Shown: positions 1 to 10,894 of the stretch, piece after piece
Layout of the letters: every line of letters starts with the position of its first letter
Numbering within the stretch: position 1 is the first letter of the stretch
Source of the DNA: Cystobasidiopsis lactophilus
Lineage: Eukaryota; Basidiomycota; Agaricostilbomycetes; Agaricostilbales; Chionosphaeraceae
NCBI GenBank assembly: GCA_001599975.1
Contig: BCIO01000001.1
Span: forward strand, 310,001-374,000
Reading direction: 5' to 3'
Length of the DNA: 64,000 nt
The notes under the pieces: model-generated
Seen by the model: the letters and a program-made list of their open reading frames with translations, nothing else
What the model was told of the DNA's origin: nothing
Database searches by the model: none
Position numbers and translations under genes: made by a program

Positions 1-670
1 TGGACTACGTCCTTGGCTACACTGTCGCCCAAGATGTGAGCGCTCAAGTTGGCGTCTGCGAAGCTCCGATCTGATGGGAGCCCCCCGCGACTTCAAACAG
101 GTCTCATCGAGAGCTCTGTGCGCAAAGGGAGTCCAGTGGGGCATGGGCAAGAGCTTTGACGGTAAGCGAAATTGGACTCTCAGCATTCATATGAGATGCC
201 TAACCGAATCTTGCAGGCTGGCTACCGCTTGGTCCGTGCTTGATGTCCAAGGCGGCATTGGGCGACCTGGCAGGCTTGAAGCTGACGACGAAAGTCAATG
301 GCGTCCTCAAGCAAGAGTCTGTTCTATCAGAGATGCTCTTCTCAGTGGTGCGTCTCGTTCGCTTCCCTTTTGGCTTGGGATCAGCCGCTGAGCCTCTGGG
401 TCGAGCGCAGGCGGAGACGATTTCCTACCTCTCTCAAGGCACCACGCTCGAGGCGGGCAGTATCATTCTCATGGGTACCCCTCCACCTCTTGAGGCGGTT
501 AAAGGCCAACCTCGCCAATGGCTCAAGCACGGGGACGTCGTCGAAGTCACCGTCGCTTCCTTGGGTTCGTTTCCTTTTTTTCGTCAACCTCGCTTGCCAA
601 CTAATCGCGAGCAGGCACCATCGTAAACACTGTCGTCGAAGAAAAGGCCGAGCGCCAATCCAAGCTCTGA
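1..670 (+). CDS. Fumarylacetoacetate hydrolase (FAH) family protein, 3' part
   Basis: The gene enters from the left edge and lacks its N-terminus. The spliced protein reads DYVLGYTVAQD-VSSR, then GKSFDGWLPLGP, then YLSQGTTLEAG and ILMGTPP. This is the conserved C-terminal core of the FAH fold (FAHD1/FAHD2-type acylpyruvases, decarboxylases and fungal relatives), which binds a divalent metal and cleaves C-C bonds in beta-diketo acids. Introns are inferred at 36-100, 162-216, 348-410 and 565-614, all GT-AG, and each keeps the frame. The protein ends in a short charged tail at 668-670. The exact substrate cannot be told from this part. It is followed head-to-tail by a flavin reductase gene after about 130 bp. 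Confidence 0.85.
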
Positions 671-798
671 AGGCAGCGGCAGCGCATCGGACCAGCCTTC
701 TGTCACGGGGTCTTGACCCCTCGGCCGTGACAAATTTCGGGCACGGCCTATAAATACCGCCGTCCTTCTCGCCTCTTTATCTTATTCAACCAACACCA

Positions 799-1541
799 AT
801 GCCTTCCATCGCACTCGTCATCGCCAGCACCCGCTCTCCTCGCGTCGGTCCCAATGTAGCCGATTACGTCCAGGACCTCCTCCAAGCCCACCTGCCCTCC
901 GACTTCTCTCTTCACGTTGTCGACATCAAACAGTTCCCCTTGCCCATCGAGATCGAGGGCACCGTCTTGCCCATGCAGCAGACCACCCCACTGCCGGATG
1001 CGCCATACACGCAAGAGGCTGCCAACGTTTGGTCCAAGGAAGTTCGAAAGTACGACGCCTTCGTCTTCATCACACCTCAATACAACTGGGGCTATCCCGC
1101 GGCCCTCAAGCTCGCTCTCGACCACCTGTTCCAGGAATGGGTTGGCAAGCCAGCGTTTATTGTGACCTATGTGAGTCCTTGCCTTCGCTTGTCGTTTCCT
1201 TCCCTCCCTTATATTCGGACGTTCAGGGAGCCCGCGGAGGTAATTGTCGATTCGTGTCCCAAGCTTAGAGACTTCAAATGCTGATTCTTTCGGTATCGAC
1301 AGGCAACTTGTGCGGTGCTCAGCTGGACCAGGTGCTCAAAGGCGTTCGGATGCGAGTGCACGAGCAGCGCATCGAACTTGCTCTCGGCCCTGCGTTGCCT
1401 CTAGCTGCCACAAAGGGAGAGCTGGACCCAGATCAAGTGGGGACTTGGAAGGCCAAGGAGGAGAGCTCTTTGGAGGCTTGGAAGGGTTTCATTGATTTGG
1501 TCAACACGCGTTTTATTCCCGCTGAACATGGCAAGCACTAG
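799..1541 (+). CDS. NADPH-dependent FMN reductase (flavodoxin-like fold)
   Basis: Predicted protein of 207 residues from three exons (799-1170, 1227-1239, 1303-1541). The N-terminus MPSIALVIASTRSPRVGPNV carries the phosphate-binding loop of the NAD(P)H:FMN reductase family, and ITPQYNWGYPAALKLALDHL is the family's second flavin-contact loop. The segment YGARGGNLCGAQL, where other members have a Gly-rich GGRGG-like stretch, is assembled across a 13-nt middle exon. Family members reduce free or bound FMN with NAD(P)H in the cytosol; many act on quinones or azo compounds. The summed exon length (624 nt) keeps one frame. The upstream sequence has a TATAAAT at about 751 and pyrimidine-rich tracts just before the ATG, which fits a short leader. 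Confidence 0.88.
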
Positions 1542-1574
1542 ACTAGTATATTTGTTAGACCCCTTCCCTGCATC

Positions 1575-2850
1575 TCACAATGCAAGCCAAATCACGAGTA
1601 ACAAAGACAGCGAAGCAAGCACCAATATAGCAGCAGTGTGAAGACGCGCGTGTCTACGGAATCTTTAGACATTGATGTAGAAGATTCAGAGACAGGTGCT
1701 CACCGGCTGGCACCGCTGGAAGGAACCCAAAACGTCGACGTCTCCGTATAAACCAAAATCTGATCGGCCGCGAGGGAAGTAGAAGTGGCAAAGGAAGTGA
1801 CATCTTTAAACGAGGTTACAGGTGTTACCGAAATGATCGTCGGTGTTGATGAAGGAGCTGAAGAGGCTTGGTTGTCACTTAGAGGCGAGCTTGAATTGCT
1901 TGCCGAAGAAAGAGTGGTGCTTGTCAAAGACGTTTGCGTAGCGGACGACGTTGTCTTGGAGCTACTGCTAGAAGGCTGTAGGCTGGTCGAGCTGGAGATG
2001 ATGTGTCCACCAACAACCCCGTCGGCCAAATCTTCTGTTGGCGTTTTGATGGCGCAGGCGGTGGACCCTTGATTTGCTGTGACTGTTTTGGTCACGCTAG
2101 TGCGCAGGCCATCATTGCTATGCACCTGGCATGAAATACCATGCAAACACCATTTACAGAAGAACGCAGGGCTTACGAAGCAACTGTGATCTCGACGACG
2201 TTGCCAACTGGGGCATTTGCGACCCAATTGAACTGCATGCAACCAATGAGGCCCTTTCATACCTCACACGCTGAGAAACTCACTTGTCCAGAAGATGAGG
2301 AGGTCTGGGAATCGTACTGAAATCCCGTAGCTGGGTCTGTAACAGTCAGAGTGTAAGGCGAGCGGCCTCCACCAGCTTGTATTCGCAGAGGCGAGCACTG
2401 CATAGCGGCAGCGTGTATCAAGTCCGAGAAACACATTTCTCCCTCTTCTCCACCAACCGTCCAGGGAGAGCCCGTGACAGTCGCATACCCTGAACCCGGA
2501 ACGTCAATTTGCATGACAACTTTTGCAGTCTGTCCAGCCCCCAGAGCCAAGGGATTGAACGTGTATTTTGATATCGCAACTCCTCCAATATACAGATTCC
2601 CGTAGCCAATATCACTAAAGGGAAGCCTTTGTGAGAGAATCCGCGCCTCGAAGACATTAGGACGCTACATGGAGACGGCCAAGACGTCAAAGGGGTTTGT
2701 CCAGGTGACGGTCATGGCTTGGCAGGCAACTACACCGGTGTTCTTCAGCGATGCAGCAATGTCGGAAGCAGCATCAGCTCGAACGACCTCATGAATGAGA
2801 AAGAGCAAGCTGAGCAGCAAGAACTCCAGGACCGTGAAAGTGAAAGCCAT
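1575..2850 (-). CDS. Secreted, probably wall- or membrane-anchored Ser/Thr-rich protein
   Basis: The first Met, in MAFTFTVLEFLLLSLLFL, opens a signal peptide. It is followed by a beta-rich ectodomain with a motif seen in many basidiomycete secreted proteins: CQAMTVTWTNPFDV, then a Gly-rich 'GGGRSPYTLTV' strand, 'GQFNWVANAPVGNVVEITV' and a Cys about 25 residues later. A long Ser/Thr stalk follows. Introns fit at the VSM|LPF, SGQ|FNW and VAS|NDG junctions. A last intron (donor GTGAGC at about 1708, acceptor after TCTAAAG) would add a C-terminal exon ending at 1575 with a basic stretch and a 19-residue hydrophobic tail, so the protein would be GPI- or membrane-anchored. Without that splice it stops at 1700. 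I recognise no enzyme; it looks like a cell-surface protein. Confidence 0.65.
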
Positions 2851-3142
2851 TCGAGACGTCGTTCCAGCTTCAAATGAGACTCTCAACACCAACAACAGTG
2901 AAGGAAGGCATTGGCCATCCGGGGCAAGGTGAGACGGTCAGACCGAGTCGACTGACGGCCTTAAGCAGAATTCCTCGAATGGATCGAAACCAGCTCTCCC
3001 TGCATTTCTTCATGGGCACTAGAAGCAGCGATTAAAAGGCATTTCGCATGGCAACACAAGTTGCAAATCGTCGCCGCTCTCCAACCCTCGAAAATCCGCT
3101 CCTTCATCCGAAACGGCCTGCGTCGCGACACCTTCCGCAACA

Positions 3143-4876
3143 ATGGCGCCCCAAATCATCATCATTGGAGCTGGTTTCGCAGGAGCTGCCGCAGCTCACG
3201 CTCTGGCGAAAGCTGGCCACAAAGTCTTGGTTCTCGAGGCGACAGGCCGCATCGGAGGGCGCACTTTCACTTATACTGCGGAGAACATGCAAGTCTGCCC
3301 TCCCAGCCCCTCTGTCCCCTTTTCTGACACTGGCGGTGTTATTTGTTCAGTCCCGTTGACTTGGGAGCGTCCTATGTGAGGCTCTGCGACTCTGACCTGG
3401 TTGAACTACCCCACCTTATGGCTTTTGTTCCTCGTTCTCTCTAGCTGCACGGCTTCGAAGTCACGCCAAACCCTACAAGGCCTTTGTTGGAAGAGCTTGG
3501 CGCCAAGTTCCATGTGGCTACGCCCGACCCCATGCTGGTCTTCGCGCCGACTGGCGAAGTCGTCCCCGGCGAAGAGATCGCCAAAGCTGGAGCCGATTTG
3601 GGTGCCGTCTACGAGGCCATTGTTTCCCCTATCCAAGCCAGCTCGACCGCGCAAGATGCGCCCTACGGAAAGGCCATTGCTGAGAAGTTGGCCACTCTTT
3701 CGCCTGTCGCCGGCGCTTTGGCGCGAGTAGCGGAAATCCCCAATGGCGTGCCCCTGGACCAGATTTCGACCAAGTACTACAACTCTGAAAAGGCTCTTAA
3801 GGGCGTGTGCGTATACCGCCCGCTTCGTGGCTAGTGCGAACCAGGCTGAACCGCACTTTTGCAGCGACGCCATGCCGATCGGCGGCTACACTCAATTCGT
3901 CGAGAAGGCTTTTGCTAAAGCTGGCAGCGACGTTCGCCTCAACACAGAAGTCGTTGCCATCGAAAAGTCCAGCTCGGGCGTCAAGGTCACCACCAAAGCA
4001 GGCGAGACCTTTGACGGCTCGCATCTGATTTGCACCATCCCCGGATCCGTGCTCAAGACTGGCTCCGTCAAGTTCTCACCGGCATTGCCCGCGTCGCTGT
4101 GAGTGGATTGCTGGCGGTCGTTCCGAACATCTTCTGAAGTGTCAGCTTGGCGATCCTTCCACAGCTCCACCTCTCTGCAGCGCACTGCATGGGGCGTGCT
4201 CAACAAAATTTTCCTAGCCTACCCTAATGTTTGGTGGCCCGCGACGCCGGCCAACTTCCTCCTGATGCCCGACCCGCTGGCTTCCTCCCTGCCATTCTCG
4301 CCGACCAGCGTGCTCAAGTCGGCTCCGATCCTGGTATCCAACCTGACAGCCGTCCAAGAAGGCAACCCGTCCGCCCTGCTGATTTATACTCAGGCCGACG
4401 TGGGCACCAACCTCGAAAAATTCTCGGACGAGGAAATCGCCAAAGCTGGCCAGTGGGTTTTGCTCTCTTGGGCTCTCTTCTGCTTCGGCGGCATCCAGTA
4501 ACGATGTTGATGGCACAGTGAACTGCTCGCTGACAAGATCTTCGCGTCGCCCGATGTCACCATTACCCCGCCCACCGCGTCGTTCTACATGCGCTGGCTG
4601 TCCGCGCCATTTGCTTTGGGCGCCCACACTTCATCGGTGGGCTATGGCACTGGTCAAGTTCCCGAAGACTTGGACGTGCTTGGCCAGCCGCAGTGGGACG
4701 GCAAGCTGCTCTTTGCTGGTGAACACACCGACTTCAACTTGCGCGGCTCTGTCCACGGTGCCAGTGGGTCCCCTCTCTGCGTTCTTTTCCAACCTTCTTT
4801 GAGCATGTTTGTGGTATCTGCAGCTGGAACCGGGCTGCGAGAGGCTGAGCGCCTGATCAAGTCCTTGTCGGCTTAA
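3143..4876 (+). CDS. FAD-dependent amine oxidase (monoamine/polyamine oxidase family)
   Basis: Seven exons give 456 residues. The N-terminus MAPQIIIIGAGFAGAAAAHA is a Rossmann GxGxxG FAD site followed by EATGRIGGRTFT, the GG motif that contacts FAD in this family. PVDLGASYLHGFEV is the conserved 'DLGA..HG' strand. The C-terminal LFAGEHTDFNLRGSVHGA...GLREAERL matches the second FAD-binding region. Members oxidise amines or polyamines to imines with release of H2O2. Exon limits read as 3143-3288, 3351-3375, 3445-3804, 3845-4098, 4165-4452, 4519-4763 and 4824-4876 (sum 1371 nt, in frame). Intron 1 uses a GC donor (GCAAGT at 3289) and intron 3 is only 40 nt. No targeting signal is obvious, so the protein is probably cytosolic or peroxisomal; substrate unknown. 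Confidence 0.88.
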
Positions 4877-5039
4877 AGCTCTTGCCTGCAGTTTGAAGCG
4901 ACACAAAGAAAGAATCGGGTCTGTAGACTCCATGTAGAAGCCTATAAGATACAAGCTATTAGCAGGGAGACCCATAAGTTATGCAAAACCACCTTCCACC
5001 CGTCGAAACCACTTACGCGGCTCTGGCTTCAAGACGACC

Positions 5040-6007
5040 ATGGCGCTCTCCTACCTTCCTGGCCAGACATGGAGCGCACCCGGCACATCTGTTTCCAAGC
5101 TCTACGAGAGCCACAGCGCAGCCTCCGAGGGGCCGAAGCAGCACACCCAGTCAGTCGTCGCAATTGCTGCTGCGTTGCTGCTTGCTCATTCTCTTTCGGC
5201 GGCTTCGCAGGCAGCCCATCATGACCTCGACCTCGGTGCTGGGCATCAAATACGACGCTGGCGTGCTCCTGGCCGCTGATACGCTCGCCTCTTACGGCTC
5301 GCTCGCTCGATTCGACGACGTCTCGCGCCTGCACCCGGTCAACTCCAACTGCTGCGTCGGCGCTGGCGGCGACTTATCCGACTTCCAAAACTTGCAGAAC
5401 CTCATAGACGCCAAAGTGTACGTCCTTGCCGTGTCTATATGTGAGAGCTGGGCGGTCAGAAGCTCACGCTTGCCCATACTCAGACGCTCAGAAGCCATTG
5501 AGGCCGACGGCCCGCCGCTGAGCCCGTCCGAAGTGTTTGAGTGGCTCAGCCAAGTTATGTATGCGCGGAGGAACAAGATGGATCCGTTCTGGAATTCGCT
5601 CATCGTCGGGGGTTGGGATCAAGGCGAGGCGTGAGTTCGACTTCCCATAACCCGCTCTTGATCTTGGGCTGATCATTTCGGAACTGCACAGCTTCCTGGC
5701 ATACGTCGATCTGCTGGGCACAACGTACACTTCTCCCACGCTCGCCACTGGCTACGGCGCCCACATCGCCCAGCCTTTACTCCGCAAGGCCACCGAGGGC
5801 CGGACCACCCCGCTCACCAAGGCCGAGGCCGAAGAGCTGCTCGTGTCGTGCATGCAAGTGCTGTTCTACCGCGACGCCCGGTCCATCAACAAGTTCCAGA
5901 TCGCCGACATTTCCGCACAGGGCGTGTCTGTTTCCAAGCCTCGCTCGGCCCAGACGGAGTGGAAGTTTGCAGAGGGGCTCAGAGGGTACGGGGCTCAAAC
6001 ACAATGA
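5040..6007 (+). CDS. PRE4: 20S proteasome subunit beta-7 (PRE4/PSMB4 type)
   Basis: Four exons (5040-5149, 5211-5417, 5484-5630, 5692-6007) encode 259 residues. The stretch QQPIMTSTSVLGIKYDAGVL aligns with the TQxPxVTGTS start of mature PRE4/PSMB4, preceded by a propeptide of about 38 residues. Further marks are AADTLASYGSLARFDDV, VMYARRNKMDPFWNSLIVGG, LATGYGAHIAQPLLR and VLFYRDARS. This subunit is one of the catalytically silent beta subunits; its C-terminal tail helps hold the two half-proteasomes together. The second start at 5221 (MTSTS) would remove the propeptide and is less likely, because the splice at 5149/5211 restores the conserved QQP. A housekeeping nuclear and cytosolic protein. 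Confidence 0.93.
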
Positions 6008-6278
6008 AGAGGCTTTTGAACCATTGCTGCGTGAAATGCTGGCAAAGAACAGACAGACACTTTCTGTGACTCTTATTTGCCTTCCACCGCCACTTCCTAA
6101 GACTTCTGCTGTCTGCCTGTTCTTCATACACATGCGCACATCTGCATAACCTTCTCGGGTCGCTACAGCTGGCTGTCAGCGTCGAGCTCGGCCTGGTCGG
6201 GCTTGCTTGCTGTCGCTTGATAATACTGTTGAGAGAAGCGCTCGCATCTTGCTCCAAACCTACCACTTGGCAGCGAAC

Positions 6279-7148
6279 ATGTCCATCACTCTTCAAGTCT
6301 TCAGAATTGCCGTGCACAAGTCCTTCAGCGCCGCCAAATCTCCCCAGTTCGGTGCCCTGACCAAGCACGCCAAATCGCTCGGCGTGCAGGCCTCCTTCTT
6401 CGGAGTTGACACCAACGATCCAGGTTTACTATTTTTCATTCTAGGTGCGCCCGCCAAAGTGCCAGAAATGCCGTGGTTGATCGTTCGGTGCGATCTAAAG
6501 AATGGCCTCGAAGTGTTGTCGCTTCATTTCAAGACTCAGAGTTGTTACAACTGGTGAAGGAGCTCGACATCAATTCAAAAGCAACCACGCAATGTCTGGT
6601 AGAGCTCGCTGGGACGAACGGCCTGCACAAGGCTTTTGACGCGCCGCTACTACAAATTGTACGCTCGCTCGCTCGGTTCTACCCTACCAAGAACCTCATT
6701 TCGGTCTTGCAGTGCTCTGTCGAGCTGAAAGAAGGCGTTGATAGAGAGCCCTTGGCTGGGTCGGTAGGCTGGTAATCATCTGAACGCGCGCGAGACCACC
6801 ACTGAATGTTCGCGGTGGCCGCTTGTCAGCTTTTGAAGACTTTCACAGATTGCTATGAGGCAGAGGGCTTCACTGGTGGTGACTGGGGCCCTGATCTGAG
6901 AACGCCTCGCACTAATTGGTATTGGCTTGGTTGGACTTCGCGAAAGGTTCGCCACTCTTCACTACTGCTGGCGGACAGAGAAACATTCGGCTTGCTCAAA
7001 GTTGGCCTTGATTCCTTGTTTCCAGGCCCATGATATCTACGGGCGCACAGATTTGTTTTGGGAGGAGATTAACAAGCTCGGCCCATTCATGAGCGGGGGC
7101 GGCGCGAATTACATCGAAGTCCAGATCATCGGATCAACAGCTTTGTGA
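6279..7148 (+). CDS. Tandem ABM-like (dimeric alpha/beta-barrel) protein, exon structure unresolved
   Basis: Start at 6279, MSITLQVFRIAVHKSF, then HAKSLGVQASFFGVDTNDP, which resembles the first strand and helix of the antibiotic-biosynthesis-monooxygenase-like ferredoxin barrel. Later pieces are SFQDSELLQLVKELDINSKA, LHKAFDAPLLQIV, then a second barrel-like half (GFTGGDWGPDL, YWLGWTSRKAHDIYGRTDLF). Introns at about 6766-6830 (phase 0) and 6949-7024 join well. Between about 6423 and 6540 I cannot keep one frame: the strand 'PWLIVR' lies in one frame and the helix 'SFQDSELLQ' in another, and no canonical intron bridges them. Either a real frameshift, a sequence error or an unusual splice is present. 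Fungal members of this fold are mostly uncharacterised small cytosolic proteins. Confidence 0.5.
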
Positions 7149-7714
7149 TTTGAAATCTCTTGCTATTACAAAGCTGTTGGAATTCTTTGAATTTCTTTCG
7201 GCACCATCGCACCATCGACATGGCTCTGCAAGCGGCAGTAACGGTCCTAATTAAGGCCGGAAAGACGATCCGGGTCCGTCTTGTCCTCTCTCCCACTCCC
7301 AACATGCTCCGTCTTGAGGCCTAGCAGACAGCAAGATGAAGCCTCAGATCCATGTCTGACGAGTTTCGCAGAACTTGACAATGGCTGCCTCGGTCCAGGC
7401 AAGATGGCGGCTGAGCTGGCCTACTGAGCGACTACCAAGAGCATGCGTCAATGAGCTAGGCCCAAAAGGTAGTGCAAATGTACATACAGGCAACATCTGG
7501 GATACCACGTCCCAGGCCAGGTTTGATGTCGAAGTAGTGGGAAGCGCACAAGAGCTGGCAACATTGGCATGCGCGGCAGCCGAAAGAAAAGGGGCCGAAA
7601 GGGTGATACATGCAAGCAAGAGCAACTTGTCGACATTTGCGGGCAGAGGGCAAAGGGCGTCCTGAAGAGCGAAACGGGTTGGAGGCAAAAGGCGGCTGGA
7701 GTCCGCCACCATTT
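7149..7714. other. Intergenic region between the ABM-like gene and SUS1
   Basis: About 570 bp between the ends of two convergent genes. The long minus-strand frame through 7344-7838 is most likely 3' untranslated sequence of SUS1 that happens to stay open; its translation is rich in Cys, Leu and Pro and matches nothing I know. No RNA gene or repeat is visible. Confidence 0.4.
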
Positions 7715-8252
7715 TCACAGCTCGATGTTCTGTGGACTGCATGAGAGGTCGAACGCTGCATGCTTTGGAAGATTGTTTCACCTCCAGGACCAAAACCTTG
7801 AGCATGGCAAGCAGATCTTCCTTGACTTTAGGGGGCACTTGATCTGGTCTTGCTAGTCAGCCTACATCCCATTCACTCAACGCCGGCCTCACCAGATGCG
7901 TATGAGAAGACTTCATTCTTGAGATCCTCGAAGCCAATGTCCTCGTTTGCTAAGGCTGCGATGGCAAAACAACATCAAACCTCAGCACTCTTCAACCAAA
8001 AAAGAAAGGCGGCCTGACCTTGAGCCTTCGCTTGGACCTGACGCTCGAAACTTCCTCCTTTCAGTCGGTCTCGAAGCTGGCGCTGCAACCTGGACCGAGC
8101 GCTGTTCAGGATATGCGAAGTGACAGGTCGAGCTCTTGTGCAAGCGTTTGGCGAGCGCACCTTTGCCAGTCGCCTTTGGCCACCAAGCGAGCCCTGACCT
8201 GCTCCTGGAAGTCCTTTGCCTTCTCTTCAGCCGTCATTGGGGTGTCCTCCAT
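7715..8252 (-). CDS. SUS1: Transcription and mRNA export factor SUS1/ENY2
   Basis: Small, heavily split gene. Exons join as MEDTPMTAEEKAKDFQEQVR..GDWQR | LQRQLRDRLKGGSFERQVQA | ALANEDIGFEDLKNEVFSYA | ARPDQVPPKVKEDLLAMLK. This is the all-helical Sus1/ENY2 fold: KGDWQRL and RDRL match the conserved GEWDRLKELLRxRL, 'FEDLKNEV' matches 'VEDLVAEI', and 'VPPKVKEDLL' matches 'VPDSVKKELL'. Sus1 works in the SAGA deubiquitinase module and in the TREX-2 mRNA-export complex at the nuclear pore. The last exon is the least sure: splicing to the acceptor at about 7730 gives a C-terminus NIEL and a stop at 7715; other acceptors leave a longer, non-homologous tail. Five exons for about 110 residues is notable but fits the family, whose yeast gene also has two introns. 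Confidence 0.8.
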
Positions 8253-8880
8253 GTCGCTGTTGAGTTCCAGCCTTCTCGCAAGGTTTCGAGAGGAGACTGG
8301 CAACAAAAGCTGGCGGCTGATGGTCCCCCGCTCCGGTCGACTGTGCTTGGCAGACCAAAGGAGAAGGTCCAAGAGCATTATTCCAAGGTTCCTACTTGTA
8401 TACAAGATCAAATTTATTGCGCCTTTTCAAGTTTCTTGTGCGTTTCGTTCAGAAGAAATTGAGTCGTCAAAACCCCCCTCCAGCAGAGATCAGGGGTGGG
8501 TAGTGAAAGGAAGCCGGAATGACGTTTGAAGGTGTTGCTGGGGATCGCCACAAGAAGACGGGGAACTCCAGAAACCAAACTGAACAGATAAAACAAAACA
8601 ACTCTTGAATTGGCGGGCCCAACCGGTCTGTTGCGCGCCCGTCCAAACAGAGGATAATACATGGCGAGGGTAGTCACTGCGTTGGCGGGGAGTCGAAGAA
8701 GGAACTGAGTGGGTACGGAACAGAACTGACGAAGGACGGGTCTTTTGGGCGTTATTTGGGGAGGCGGAAATGCGCCGAGGAGGGATTCACTCCCCGGGCG
8801 GTGGATGCAAGGCTGAAAGTGGTAATGACGAAAGTGCGGTCGTGCCAATGCGAAATGCGAATGGGTTATCGGTAAAGAGG

Positions 8881-10894
8881 TCACGAGCTTTGCCACCGTT
8901 CCAGCGGCTCGTTGTAATGCGACAAGGCCGGCGGGGCGTGCCAGTCTGTCGCCTCAGAGAAGCTGCCGCGGTGGTGCTGGTGGTGCTCCTCGGCTGAGCG
9001 AGGGCGGCCGCCAGGGGGAGGGCTGGCGACGACAAGACCGGTCGGCATCTGGGAGGGGTTGGACGAGTAGGACGACTCGTTTGACGAGTACGCGTAGTTC
9101 GTATACTCTTGCGATGGGTGCAGGTTCAGCGGGGCGAGCGAGATGGAGTTGGACCGCGGCGGGCCGCTTTGCTGCTGCTGACGTGGGTCAGCGAAGTGCA
9201 TGGGTGAAATGAAGGCGACGATGGGGGAGCGCACCGAGACGTGATCGAGGGCTCCACCGTGGGAGGCGGAGTGCCGGCGCATGAGCGCGTTGGCTGCCTC
9301 CACATCCTCCGGCTGCGTGCTGTCCTGGAAGGTCGGGTAGAAGGGGGAGGTAGGGGCCGTGGAGCGGACCGCGCTCGAATCGGAGGGCAGGTGGAAAGGT
9401 TGCAGCGGCGGCGGCTGAGCGTTGCGTGGGCCGGCCGAAATCGTCGTCGTGACATACGACTGGCGGTAGCGAGGGTTCTGGTCTGGCGGCCCAGCAGCGT
9501 CTTGGTAATCGGCAAAAGGCTGGCCGATGCTGTTCTGCATGAAGGGGTAGAAGTTGGAGCCCTCGTACGAGCTGGTCGTTGATTCGGTGGGGGAGATCAT
9601 GGGCTGCTCGTACTGCCCATGCCCGGGGATGCTGCTGAGGTCGAGGGACATGCCCGAGTTGACCGGCGGCCACACCGGCGGCCTGACGTTCGGGGACTCT
9701 TGCAGGTTGATCGGAGGGCCGTATGGGTTGTGCTGGGGGCCTGCGTACAAGTCTGCGAGGTTGAGCTAAAGGGCATGCGATAGGGATTCCAAAACCGGCG
9801 GGGACTGACCCTCGTTCCTGGAGTATGGGTCGAAACGAGGCTGCGGCCTGCCACTCGTCAAGCTGGAGTTGCTGTTGGAGCGGTAGGCTTGGGGCCTCTG
9901 CGGCGCGCGGGGTGCGGCGGCTAGAGAGAGAAGGTAGGTTTACTTCGGCTCAACGCAGAGCATGGCGGCGTCGACACTCACCATCTGGAAGGTACAAAGG
10001 CAAGGCCTGGTACGCTTGCTGAGGAGGAAAGTCAGGCGGCGCGCCAGAGGAAGCGCGGCGAGCCCTGGACTGGGGCACCGACAGCGACGTCGATCCTGCG
10101 GGCTCGTCCTCGCCGGCGTAGCGGAGCTGGCCGTCTGGGCCAATCTCGGTCTTGGGCGGGACGCGAAAGGTCTGGTTGGTCAGGAGGGCGGCAGAGATGG
10201 GGAAGGCGTTCATTTCGCCCATGGCCGAGGGATGGCGCAGGCGGCCGTCCATGACGTCCTGGACGCGATAGTAGCAGATCAGGTGCATGCCAGCGACACT
10301 GAGGAAGGCGGGCAGCATAAGATCAGCGACAAGAACGAGCGACAGTTTAGCGTGAAAAAGCGTCATAGACTTACCTGATCGTCTTTTTCACGAGACCGTT
10401 CGACTTGAAGCGGTAGGAGGAGGTGAGCGACCCCAGCAGGGAGCGCTCGCGGCTGACGCCAGAGCCCGTCGTCTCGCCAGACTGGCTGAAGTCATCGGCG
10501 GTGATTTGTTGGGCAGTCAGACTTGGGGCGTTCGCCGAGCTGTTAGGCTCCTTCTTGTCCAGCTCGCTGCGATTGCCAGGTGTATCATCAGCAACTGCAC
10601 AAGCGCACACCGCCAGAGGGCAGCGCCAACGCACCGGTAGATAAGGAAGTTGCCCAAGATGCGAGAGGGCGACCAGAACAGGTTGTCTGTCCATCGCTTG
10701 ATGCCGCTCTCCTTCTCGTCGAACACAAAGACGCTGCCGGAGCGGATGAGGACCCTCTCCTTCTCGTGCAGGCGGCGGGTGATCTTGCGGCACTGGTTGC
10801 GGCGGCAGGCCTCGAAGAGGAGGAGGGCGTCGTAGGTCGAGTCGATGAAGCCGTGAAAGGTTGGCTCGGTGATCTGCGAGTCGCCGCCCAACAT
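8881..10894 (-). CDS. Gti1/Pac2 (WOPR) family transcription regulator
   Basis: Five exons (10894-10635, 10566-10375, 10298-9982, 9920-9810, 9752-8881) give 583 residues in one frame. WOPRa is TFHGFIDSTYDALLLFEACR..RVLIRSGSVFVFDEKES..KRWTDNLFWSPSRILGNFLIYR. WOPRb starts GLVKKTISVAGMHLICYYRV after a 50-residue Ser-rich linker. The rest (about residues 190-583) is low-complexity, rich in Pro, Ser, Gln, Tyr and His, as in Wor1, Ryp1 and Sge1. WOPR proteins bind DNA directly in the nucleus and control white-opaque switching, dimorphism, conidiation and virulence in other fungi; the target here is unknown. The start was chosen because MLGGDSQITEPTFHGF leads straight into the domain, though the same frame stays open about 700 bp further upstream. 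The 1.3-kb gap upstream fits the large, heavily regulated promoters of this class. Confidence 0.93.

Noticed and set aside
8414-8896. Minus-strand frame of 160 residues downstream of the WOPR stop
   Set aside because: Lies within the probable 3' untranslated region, has no domain and overlaps the WOPR end; composition is typical of chance.
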